From Actinomadura sp. KC345 (GTDB lineage: Bacteria > Actinomycetota > Actinomycetes > Streptosporangiales > Streptosporangiaceae), in contig NZ_SMKH01000001.1 in NCBI RefSeq assembly GCF_004348515.1, positions 38,298 to 102,297 of the forward strand: a stretch of DNA of 64,000 bases, given 5' to 3'. Each line of letters begins with the position of its first letter. Position 1 is the stretch's first letter. Under the pieces are notes generated by a model that saw only the letters and a program-made list of their open reading frames with translations, did no database searches and was not told where the DNA came from. The translations under genes and the position numbers were made by a program. Below, piece by piece: positions 1 through 7,143 of this stretch.

Positions 1-1
1 C

Positions 2-439
2 GAGCAGATGTGGACCGAGCAGCAGGGTCGGATCGACGGCGTCCTGGCCGCCAACGACAACCTCGGCAACGCCGCGGCCGCGGTGGTCAAGAAGAACCAG
101 CGGGGCGGAGAGGTCGCCATCACCGGCCAGGACGCGACCCCGCAAGGGCTGCAGAACATCCTGGACGGCACGCAGTGCATGACCGTCTACAAGCCCGTCA
201 AGCAGGAGGCCGACGCCGCCGCCAAGCTCGCCATCGCCCTGATGAAGGGGCAGAAGGGCCAAACGAGCGCCACCGTGAACGACCCCCAGGGCAAGCGGGA
301 CGTGCCCTCCGTACTGCTGACCCCGATCGGAATCTTCAAGGACAACGTCAAGCAGGTCGTCGCCGACGGCTTCGTCAAGGCAGCCGAACTGTGCAAGGGC
401 GCCTACGCGGCCAAATGCAAGGAAGCCGGCATCCAGTGA
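2..439 (+). CDS. Sugar ABC transporter substrate-binding protein, C-terminal part
   Basis: The frame is already open at the left edge of the window, so the N-terminal half and signal peptide are missing. About 145 residues remain. They match the C-terminal lobe of type 1 periplasmic sugar-binding proteins of the xylose/ribose kind: an AANDNLGNAAA segment, an ITGQDATPQGLQNIL segment that closes the sugar pocket, and a VYKPVKQEA hinge. The protein would be an extracytoplasmic lipoprotein delivering a pentose or similar sugar to an ABC permease. No permease or ATPase follows; the next 400 bases carry no convincing gene, so the rest of the transporter must lie upstream. The family call is firm, the substrate is inference. 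Confidence 0.85.
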   Translation, partial: EQMWTEQQGRIDGVLAANDNLGNAAAAVVKKNQRGGEVAITGQDATPQGLQNILDGTQCMTVYKPVKQEADAAAKLAIALMKGQKGQTSATVNDPQGKRDVPSVLLTPIGIFKDNVKQVVADGFVKAAELCKGAYAAKCKEAGIQ

Positions 440-680
440 CCGGCGACCGCCGCCCACCCGAGGCCAGATCTCACGCGTGGTGGGAGGTCACGGTGCTCAG
501 CCCCGCAGTTCGTCCTCGGTGCGAACGGGGCCGCCGCCCTCGGGGATCCAGCGGCCCGAGTCGCGGCACTTGACCGCTTCGTGGAAGCCGTGGGGCGGCG
601 GCGAACTCCTGGAACCAGCGTCCTTCGGACGAGTGCCGGGTGATGGGACCATGCCCGGCGACCGACGACCGCGATGGCGG

Positions 681-800
681 TCAGGGCGTGACGATGGGGC
701 AGTCGGGCTCTGGAGCGTCCAGCACGGCGAGCAGCCGCCGTAGCGTGCCGGAGGTGACCTTGAAAGTTGACGCGTCATCTACTATGGGTTGATCGTTCAT
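681..800 (-). CDS. Possible small hypothetical ORF (39 aa), perhaps a gene relic
   Basis: The 440-844 stretch has no confident gene. The most protein-like piece is this minus-strand frame, which starts at an ATG at 800 and reads MNDQPIVDDASTFKVTSG then LRRLLAVLDAPEPDCPIVTP before its stop. It has no clear ribosome binding site. Downstream on the same strand, to about 497, another frame contains GFHEAVKCRDSGRWIPEGG and then a stop, so the area may hold a decayed reading frame broken by shifts. I do not recognise a family. It could equally be chance open frame in GC-rich DNA. Confidence 0.25.
   Translation of the reverse strand: MNDQPIVDDASTFKVTSGTLRRLLAVLDAPEPDCPIVTP
768..777. promoter_or_regulatory. 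Palindrome upstream of the pirin gene
   Basis: A perfect 10-bp palindrome, TGACGCGTCA, lies about 70 bases before the pirin start, embedded in the AT-richer string GAAAGTTGACGCGTCATC. It could be an operator for the neighbouring MarR-type regulator, but it differs in sequence from the motif in front of the marR gene, so the link is inference. Confidence 0.35.
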
Positions 801-844
801 GCCGGTCGAGGGCCGTGTGCCGACGAGGAAGGCAGGGGATCGTG

Positions 845-1897
845 ATGACCAACCCGGAGGCGCGCCCGGCTCCCCATCTGTGCACCGAGGGCGGCCTGCC
901 CGGGTTGAGGGCGGAACGCGAGGGCGGGGCCCCCGTCGAGATCGTCGGCGCCCGTGCCGTGCCGCTGGGCGGACCGCGCGCGATGAACGTGCGCCGCACA
1001 CTGCCGCAACGGCAGCGTTCGTTGATCGGAGCGTGGTGCTTCGTCGACCATTACGGGCCGGACGACGTGGCGGCCACCGGCGGGATGGACATGGCGCCGC
1101 ATCCGCACACCGGGCTGCAGACGGTCAGCTGGTTGTTCGAAGGGGCCATCGCCCACATCGACTCCGGCGGCAACAGCGCGGACGTCCTCCCCGGGGAGAT
1201 GAATCTGATGACGGCCGGGGCCGGCATCTGCCACTCCGAGACCTCGGACCCGGCCACCGGCCGGCTCCACGGGGTCCAGCTCTGGCTCGCCCTGCCGGAG
1301 GAGGTCCGCCACAGCCTGGGGCGCGGGTTCGAGCGTTTCGTGCCAGAGCCCGTCGAATTCGCCGGAGGGTCCGCGCTGGTCTTCCTCGGTTCGCTTCTGG
1401 GTTCGCGGTCACCCGTGACCACGTACACGCCGCTGGTGGGGGCCGAACTCCGGTTGTCCCCCGGTGCTGAGATCGATCTCGAGGTCGATCCCGGGTTCGA
1501 ACACGGTCTCCTGGTGGACACGGGAGAGTCCGTCACGCTCGAAGGCGTCCACGTGCCCAAGGACGCCATGGGCTACACCGGGGTGGGGTCGGAGACGCTG
1601 CGCATCGCCAACGGTGGCGGCGAACCGGCCAGGCTCGTGCTCCTGGGAGGCGCCCCCTTCGGCGAGGAGGTCGTCATGTGGTGGAACTTCCTGGGCCGAT
1701 CGACGGAGGAGATCAGGCAGTACCGGGAGGAGTGGGAGAACCACGGCGAGCGGTTCGGGCGCGTCGACGGTTACGTGGGACACGGCGGCCCGGGAAGGAA
1801 CCGCGACGGGATGGCGAGAATACCGGCCCCGGAACTGCCGCAGGTCCGGATGCGGCCGAGGAAGAACCCCCCGCCCCACGCGCGGTTCGACGGCTGA
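845..1897 (+). CDS. Pirin family protein
   Basis: This 350-residue protein belongs to the pirin family of bicupins: non-haem iron proteins, some with quercetinase activity, others acting as redox-sensitive co-regulators in the cytoplasm. The N-terminal cupin carries the expected metal ligands: HPH at residues 86-88 within MAPHPHTGLQ, and H130 and E132 in ICHSE. The C-terminal part ends with a lysine/proline-rich tail and is longer than the usual ~290 residues. The start chosen is the ATG at 845, preceded by a purine-rich AGGCAGGGG; an in-frame GTG three bases earlier is possible. It is followed within 90 bases by a MarR regulator in the same direction. That is a common arrangement for pirins, in which the regulator senses an oxidant or aromatic compound. 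Confidence 0.9.
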   Translation: MTNPEARPAPHLCTEGGLPGLRAEREGGAPVEIVGARAVPLGGPRAMNVRRTLPQRQRSLIGAWCFVDHYGPDDVAATGGMDMAPHPHTGLQTVSWLFEGAIAHIDSGGNSADVLPGEMNLMTAGAGICHSETSDPATGRLHGVQLWLALPEEVRHSLGRGFERFVPEPVEFAGGSALVFLGSLLGSRSPVTTYTPLVGAELRLSPGAEIDLEVDPGFEHGLLVDTGESVTLEGVHVPKDAMGYTGVGSETLRIANGGGEPARLVLLGGAPFGEEVVMWWNFLGRSTEEIRQYREEWENHGERFGRVDGYVGHGGPGRNRDGMARIPAPELPQVRMRPRKNPPPHARFDG

Positions 1898-1958
1898 CCG
1901 GGGACCGGCCGTCCGCCTTCACGGTGGAGGAGTTCGCGGGCTCCGCACAGTAGGTGAG

Positions 1959-1978
1959 GTGTCAACTATTCGTTACAC
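1959..1978. promoter_or_regulatory. Imperfect inverted repeat in front of marR
   Basis: The 20-bp sequence GTGTCAACTATTCGTTACAC has complementary GTGT/ACAC ends and lies 7 bases before the MarR start codon, in an AT-richer patch. Autoregulation by MarR proteins through such sites is typical of the family. Binding here is inferred, not shown. Confidence 0.45.
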
Positions 1979-1985
1979 TGCGCCC

Positions 1986-2459
1986 ATGAACGCGACACCG
2001 CGCTGGCTCGATCCGGAGGAGAAGGCCGCCTGGGACAGCTTCATCCGCATGCAGGAAACGCTCATCGGACGGCTGTCCCGCCTCGTCCAGGCCGACTCCA
2101 AAATGTCCGCCTCCGACTACCTCGTGCTCGCCAAGCTCACCGAAACGGACGGCGGGCGGATGCGCATTCTGAAACTGGCCAGACTCCTGGAGTGGGAGAA
2201 GAGCCGGATGTCCCACCAGACCACGCGGATGACGAAGCGCGGGCTCGTGGCCAGGGAGGAGTGCCCCGAGGACGCGCGCGGAGCATTCATCGTCGCCACT
2301 CCGGCCGGGTACCGGGCGATCGAAGAGGCCGCCCCCCTACACGTCGAGCACGTCCGCCGCCTGTTCATCGACGCCCTGACCCCAGACCAACTCAGCACAT
2401 TCGCCCGGCTCTCCCAGCGTGTCTCCGACCACATGGAGGAGCAGCCGGAGTCGTTGTAG
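1986..2459 (+). CDS. MarR family transcriptional regulator
   Basis: A 157-residue winged-helix regulator. After an N-terminal dimerisation helix, the DNA-binding core shows SASDYLVLAKLTE, then ILKLARLLEWEKSRMSHQTTRM as the recognition helix region, and the wing with REECPEDARGAF. It ends with a dimerisation helix around LTPDQLSTFARLSQRVSDH. MarR proteins are usually repressors released by phenolic ligands or oxidation. The start at 1986 sits just after an inverted repeat likely to be its own operator. Its neighbour upstream is a pirin, the most plausible co-regulated target. No ligand can be deduced. Confidence 0.9.
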   Translation: MNATPRWLDPEEKAAWDSFIRMQETLIGRLSRLVQADSKMSASDYLVLAKLTETDGGRMRILKLARLLEWEKSRMSHQTTRMTKRGLVAREECPEDARGAFIVATPAGYRAIEEAAPLHVEHVRRLFIDALTPDQLSTFARLSQRVSDHMEEQPESL

Positions 2460-2645
2460 CCACCGGCGGTTCTCCGCCTTCCACCGGCCGCACCGACGGG
2501 GCGAAACGGCACGAACCTTCCACGGCGACGACAACCGCGAGAATGGGGCGCGCGTAAGCTCAAAAGTGCTTACAGTGGCCGTTTCTGGTCAGTTCTAGCG
2601 AGCCTTTTCACTGATGCCGTGAGGGACGAGAACGGTCACTGACGC

Positions 2646-2651
2646 GACAAT
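2646..2651 (+). promoter_or_regulatory. Possible -10 element for a leaderless transcript
   Basis: GACAAT is followed by six bases and then the ATG of the small membrane protein gene at 2658. No Shine-Dalgarno sequence is visible before that ATG. This spacing fits transcription starting at the A of the start codon, which is frequent in actinobacteria. No good -35 is visible. The rest of the 2460-2645 gap shows nothing else I can support. Confidence 0.35.
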
Positions 2652-2657
2652 GCAGAT

Positions 2658-2942
2658 ATGGGTACTCGTCTGTGTGTTCTTTTAGGGGCCGGTGTCGCGC
2701 TGGCCGCGTTGCTAGGGCTGGCCGTGTACTGGAGCCAGGTCGGATTCCGGCTAGCGGACGCCTTGGGATGGGCCGGCGCCGCGGTGGGTACCGCCGGTCT
2801 GCTGCTGGCCGTTTACGGAATGGCCGGCAGTGGCCAGGGCGGCTCGGCGGAGAGGCCCGCGAACGTGCGGATGAAGGCCCGGACGTCCGGCAAGGGCCGG
2901 ACATACCAGGCCGGCGGCGACCAGAAGATCAATGACCGATGA
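2658..2942 (+). CDS. Small two-helix membrane protein with C-terminal YQAGGDQ motif
   Basis: A 94-residue protein of unknown function. Residues 4-25 and 36-55 are hydrophobic helices, leaving a basic C-terminal tail of about 40 residues, probably cytoplasmic. The tail carries the motif KARTSGKGRTYQAGGDQKIN (residues 73-92). The same pattern recurs near the N-terminus of the next gene product as KAKSSGNSRLYQSFGD. Similar SG-x-R-x-YQ-x-x-x-DQ strings occur in other actinobacterial proteins of unknown role, from memory. It overlaps the next gene by four bases (ATGA), so the two are translationally coupled. No enzyme motif is visible. Confidence 0.7.
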   Translation: MGTRLCVLLGAGVALAALLGLAVYWSQVGFRLADALGWAGAAVGTAGLLLAVYGMAGSGQGGSAERPANVRMKARTSGKGRTYQAGGDQKINDR

Positions 2943-4143
2943 GCGGTTCACGAACGCCGGAACCCGGTGTCGGAATTCCGTCGGTGCAGCTGAAGGCGAA
3001 GTCCTCCGGTAATAGCCGGCTCTATCAATCGTTCGGCGACATGCGCGTGTTCAACGTCGTCCCTCCCGGTGCCCGCACCCCGGTGCTCGTCGTGCTCGTG
3101 CTGGTCTTGCTGGTCGGTGGCGGATGGGTGCTGGTGACGTGGGTGCGGCCGTTGTTCGCGCCGGCGTACAAGACGCAGTTCCTCATCGACGGGACCATGA
3201 CCTCGGGTGGACCGGAGGCGGTCACCGCGTCCCTTCGCAAGGCGGTCGGCAACGCCGCCGCCGACGACGCGCTGGCATTGCGGACCTTCGGGGGCGAGTG
3301 CGGTTTCGGCGACAACACCGAGCAGCTGGTGGGGTTCGGCACCGGCAACCGCGAAGAGGTCGCCCGGGCCACCGGTGAGGTGAGCTGGGGCGGGAAGCCG
3401 ACGCTGGTGCGCGGGGTCGTCGAAGCGGTGGACGACTTCTCCAAGCGGCTGGCCTGGGGCGCCGACCAGCACGGGACGCGCGTCAACCGCCTCATCGTGG
3501 TCACGCGGCACGGGACCGACGCGTGCGAGGACGACCCCGCGGTCGTCCAGCGTGAGATCCACGACCGTCTCGAGTCGGCCGGCCTGAAAGTGGAGTTCAA
3601 GGTGATCGGCTACCAGGTTCCCGAGGGCGAGCGTGAACGGCTCAGGCAGATCTCGGCGGGCATCCGCGGTGACGCTCCGATCTTCGCGTCCGACCCGTCC
3701 CGGCTGGCCGCCGCCATGGAGTGGTTCACCAACACCCAGCCCGTCCTGCGGGAGGCGAGGAAGGTCACCGACGTGCTGAACCTCGCGGTGGGCCGTGTGG
3801 AGGACGCCCGGACCGCCATTGACGAGGGCGGTTCGACTCCGCCGGCGACCAGCTCGACCGGGCCGAATCGGCGGACGTCGGCGCGACGCTGGAGTCGCTG
3901 GAGAACCGGGCGAGAACGCCGCAGGCGCGGGACGTCCACCTCAAGGCGCGGCGGCTGTCCTCGCAGCAGCGGCGCGTCGTCCAGTCCGGGCGGGGTCTGC
4001 TGGAGGCCACCCAGGACGGCGGATCCCGCGACGCCGAGTTCACCGCCTACCGCGCGGCGGTCGTGACCTACAACCAGCAGGCTGAAGGGTTGAAGAAGGC
4101 TCTGGACGCGCTGCGGGCCACCGGACCGGGGGGACGGTCATGA
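2939..4143 (+). CDS. Membrane-anchored vWA-like protein with C-terminal coiled coil (frameshifted)
   Basis: The N-terminus (residues 15-39) repeats the SSGNSRLYQSFGD motif of the preceding small protein. One transmembrane helix follows at about 48-68, then an extracytoplasmic vWA-like domain starting FLIDGTMTSGG (D84, T86, T88 in the place of the DxSxS metal motif) and containing RLIVVTRHGTDACEDDP. The reading frame goes out of register near 3827-3832. The original frame continues into arginine/serine-rich nonsense to 4066. A frame one base back reads FDSAGDQLDRAESADVGATL and a typical coiled coil, ending at a TGA at 4141 that overlaps the next ATG. A one-base deletion (sequencing or genuine) explains this better than programmed shifting, since no slippery heptamer is visible. 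Function unknown. Confidence 0.7.
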
Positions 4144-5552
4144 CGTCCTCGCGCCGGCGCCGGCTGCTGTGGGGGCTGGCCGTGACCGGGGTTCTGGCGG
4201 TCGCGGCGGGCGTGGCCGTCTACGTCGTCAAGTCGATCCCGCAGTACCGGACGACTTTCCTGGTCGATGCATCCGTCACCGAGCAGGCCGACTTCCAGGC
4301 GGTCCGCCGTTCGGTCGTCTCGGCCGCGCAGAACGCGGGCGAGCGTGACGCCATGGCCCTGCGCCGGTTCGGCGGCGAGTGCGGGAACGCGGACAACACC
4401 CGGTCTCTGGTGGGCAGCGGAATCGGCAACGGCGAGGAGATCGGCGCGGCGGCCCGGGCGCTCACGGCACGGGGCAAGGCCACGCTGGGCAGCGGAGTGC
4501 TGGCGGCGATCGACGACTTCGCCGGCCGGCACCCGTTCCGCGGCAGGGAGGGCAACCGCATCATCGTGGTCACCGGGCACGGCACCGACGCCTGCGACGG
4601 CGACCCCGCCGAGCTGGGCCGCCGCATCAGGAGCCGGGCCGGGGAGGTCGGTGTGGAGATCGACATGCGGTTCGTCGGCTACAAGGTCCCCGCCGCGGGC
4701 CGCTCGGTTCTCGGTCGGCTCGCCACGACGGCCGGGCAGCCCGCACCGGACTTCCCCCAGGACGGCACCGAACTCGCCGCGACACTGAAGAGGTACACCG
4801 TCCCCACCTCCACCGACCCCAAGCAGATCACCCTCCCGGCCAAGCCCGTCACCACGCGGCCATGCACGTTGGAGCACAGGCAGCGCGGGTGGAAGAAGAC
4901 CTCGCGGCCATCGAGGTTCGAGCTCCCCGAACAGGTGAGGCTCCCGGCCGGAGCGGCCGTGTACGAGGTCCCGCACCACCCGTCCGGTTCGGGTGCCTCC
5001 CGCTTCGTCGCGGAAGCCGGAAAGGCGACCTGCTCCAGCGGACCACCCGGCGAGCCGAGCGAAGGGCACTACATCGGCGCCAGAGTCCAGAAGCTCTACC
5101 CGGAAGGGCCCGAATTCAACGACCCCGCCCAGATGAGCTGGGTCGGCCTCACCGTTGAGGACCCCGACGCCTCCTGCTATCTGTTCCCGAAGAACCCTGC
5201 CCCCCAGCCCGGTTACGTCGCGGCGAACTGCGAGACGGTCGCGGCCGCGATGTGGCTCGCCGACCGCGAGGAGGTGACCACCGGGAACCCGCGGTACAAG
5301 GCCGCCCTGTCGCGGGAACCGGGCATCGGGAACTGGCAGCGCGTGCCCGGGTCGATCGAGGTCGCCCTCGCCGTGGACCGGCCCGGCCCCGAGAACCCGG
5401 CGATCCTGTGCGTCCAGCCGAAGAGTAGGGCCTCCCTGTGCACCGCGGCCCTGACCTTCCACTTCGTCGAAACGATGAAGGAGGGACTACCGAAGGACAG
5501 GCTGGAGGCCGGCGTGCAGCAGATCGAACGCTTCATGTCGAAGAGCTCCTGA
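4140..5552 (+). CDS. Membrane-anchored vWA-like protein, paralogue of the preceding gene
   Basis: A 470-residue protein with a basic N-terminus, one transmembrane helix (about 9-30), and an extracytoplasmic vWA-like domain: FLVDASVTEQ (D43, S45, T47), ALRRFGGECGNADNT, and IIVVTGHGTDACDGDP. These strings closely match the previous product, so the two arose by duplication. The region after about residue 250 differs. It is soluble, with cysteines in EAGKATCSSGP, DASCYLFP, AANCETVAA and AILCVQP, and may bind a ligand. It begins inside the ATGA overlap with the previous gene, so the three genes form an operon. The pairing of two surface vWA domains suggests protein-protein interaction at the envelope. 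No specific function is recognised. Confidence 0.75.
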   Translation: MTSSRRRRLLWGLAVTGVLAVAAGVAVYVVKSIPQYRTTFLVDASVTEQADFQAVRRSVVSAAQNAGERDAMALRRFGGECGNADNTRSLVGSGIGNGEEIGAAARALTARGKATLGSGVLAAIDDFAGRHPFRGREGNRIIVVTGHGTDACDGDPAELGRRIRSRAGEVGVEIDMRFVGYKVPAAGRSVLGRLATTAGQPAPDFPQDGTELAATLKRYTVPTSTDPKQITLPAKPVTTRPCTLEHRQRGWKKTSRPSRFELPEQVRLPAGAAVYEVPHHPSGSGASRFVAEAGKATCSSGPPGEPSEGHYIGARVQKLYPEGPEFNDPAQMSWVGLTVEDPDASCYLFPKNPAPQPGYVAANCETVAAAMWLADREEVTTGNPRYKAALSREPGIGNWQRVPGSIEVALAVDRPGPENPAILCVQPKSRASLCTAALTFHFVETMKEGLPKDRLEAGVQQIERFMSKSS

Positions 5553-5583
5553 CATCCGGCCACCCGGCGCGCGGTGGCGGGCC

Positions 5584-5617
5584 CCGGCCCCCCGGCTGAT
5601 CGAGGTCGGGGGGCCGG
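5584..5617. terminator. Bidirectional hairpin between convergent genes
   Basis: CCGGCCCCCCG and its exact complement CGGGGGGCCGG form an 11-bp stem with a 12-base loop, placed between the stop of the vWA operon and the stop of the convergent oxidoreductase. There is no U-tract, as is usual for high-GC actinobacterial terminators. Confidence 0.6.
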
Positions 5618-5637
5618 TCGGCGGGACGACCGCCTGG

Positions 5638-7026
5638 TCAGAGTCCGAGTTCCTCCAGCAGGCGCAGCCACACCTCGTTCATCGAGGGGAAGACCGGTAC
5701 GGCGTGCCAGAGGCGTTGCAGCGGGACTTCGCCGACGATGGCGACCGTGGCGGCGTGCACCATCTCGGCGACGTCCTGGCCGACGAGCGTCGCACCGACC
5801 AGCACGTCGCGTTCGCCGTCCACGACGATCCGTACCCGGCCCGTGTAGCCGTCCGCCTGGAGCGCCGAACCCGCGACGGCGAGGTCGATCTCCACCTCCC
5901 GGTGCTCCGGCCGCCGCGCACCGGTGACCCCGACGGCGGCCACCTCCGGGTCGGTGAACACCACCTGCGGCACGGCATGGTGGTCGGCGGTGGCCGCATA
6001 CGCGGTCCACGGCCGCGGCCGGACATCGGCGCCCGACGCGCGGGCGGCGATCACGTCGCCGACCACGCGGGCGGCGTACTTGCCCTGATGGGTCAGCGGT
6101 GCGCGCCCCGTGACGTCGCCGGCCGCGTAGAGCCAGCCGCCGGGGACGGCCCGCACCAGCCCGGAATCGTCCACGTCGAGCCGATCGCCGGAGACCAGCC
6201 CGAGCGTCTCCATGCCGAGTTCGTCGGTGGCCGGCCTGCGCCCGGTGGCCACCAGCAGCTCGTCGGCGGCCACGCGCCGCCCGTCCGCCAGCCCGACCCG
6301 CACCTCGCCGTCCACGCGCGACACGTCCGCGGCGTCCGCTCCCAGATGGAGGGTCACCCCGTCGGCCCGCAGTCCGTCGGCGACCGCGTCCCCGGCGAAC
6401 TCGGGAAAGGCGGGCAGCGGGCGGTCACCGCGAATGATCAGCTCGACGCGGGCGCCGAGCCGGGCCCACGCCTGGGCCATCTCCACCCCGACCACCCCGC
6501 CGCCGAGCACGGCCAGCCGGCCGGGAACCGTGCTCGCCGCCGTCGCTTCTCGCGACGTCCAGGGGCGCGCGTCCGCCAGGCCCGGCAGTTCGGGCAGCCT
6601 GGCCACGCTGCCGGTGCACACCACGACGGCGTGCTCGGCCCGCAGCACCCGATCGCCTACCGTGACCTCGCCTTCTCCGGTGATCCTGCCGTGCCCCCGC
6701 ACAGGGTGGATCCCGGTCTCCCGGACCCACCGTTCCTGCCCGCCGTCGTCCCAGTGCTCGGCGAACGCGTCACGCCGCTGGAACACCGGGCCGGGATCCA
6801 GGCGATCACCGACCGGCACCCCGGGTACCCTCCGGGCCGCGGCGAGCGCGTTCCCCGGTCGCAGCAGGGCCTTGCTCGGCATACACGCCCAGTACGAGCA
6901 CTCGCCGCCGTACCGCTCGTGCTCCACCAGCGCCACGCTCAGACCGCCGCGAACCGCACGCGCGGCCGCGTTCTCCCCCACCGGGCCACCACCGATGACC
7001 ACAACATCAAACGTCTCCTGAGTCAC
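5638..7026 (-). CDS. FAD-dependent pyridine nucleotide-disulfide oxidoreductase
   Basis: A 462-residue member of the dihydrolipoamide dehydrogenase/mercuric reductase superfamily. It has an N-terminal FAD-binding GGGPVGENAA motif, the redox-active disulfide in GGECSYWACMPSK (C43 and C48), a second nucleotide-binding AVLGGGVVGVEMAQ, the FAD-contacting YAAGDVTG, and a dimerisation domain ending WHAVPVFPSMNEVW. The C-x4-C spacing is normal. The intervening SYWA replaces the usual LNxG, and the C-terminal His-x-His-P signature is reduced to one His, so it is not a lipoamide dehydrogenase. It probably reduces a disulfide or another acceptor in the cytosol. The GTG at 7026 is chosen because upstream sequence in frame is arginine-rich and unlike protein; no strong ribosome site is visible. 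Confidence 0.85.
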   Translation of the reverse strand: MTQETFDVVVIGGGPVGENAAARAVRGGLSVALVEHERYGGECSYWACMPSKALLRPGNALAAARRVPGVPVGDRLDPGPVFQRRDAFAEHWDDGGQERWVRETGIHPVRGHGRITGEGEVTVGDRVLRAEHAVVVCTGSVARLPELPGLADARPWTSREATAASTVPGRLAVLGGGVVGVEMAQAWARLGARVELIIRGDRPLPAFPEFAGDAVADGLRADGVTLHLGADAADVSRVDGEVRVGLADGRRVAADELLVATGRRPATDELGMETLGLVSGDRLDVDDSGLVRAVPGGWLYAAGDVTGRAPLTHQGKYAARVVGDVIAARASGADVRPRPWTAYAATADHHAVPQVVFTDPEVAAVGVTGARRPEHREVEIDLAVAGSALQADGYTGRVRIVVDGERDVLVGATLVGQDVAEMVHAATVAIVGEVPLQRLWHAVPVFPSMNEVWLRLLEELGL

Positions 7027-7143
7027 ACAGTGAGCGCACACCACGGAACCGCGTAACGCAACTCCACGCACCCGGACCCGCCTGCGCGCCGGAGTTGCGT
7101 CACCTCGATTGCGCGTCAAAAGGATCTCCAGACAGTCGCTCCT

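Noticed and set aside
1488..1510. GGTTCGAA string resembling a tRNA T-loop
   Set aside because: It lies inside the pirin coding sequence and no cloverleaf can be formed around it; no tRNA gene was recognised in the window.
3821..3840. Programmed -1 ribosomal frameshift in the vWA operon
   Set aside because: No slippery X XXY YYZ heptamer and no clear downstream pseudoknot; a missing base is simpler.
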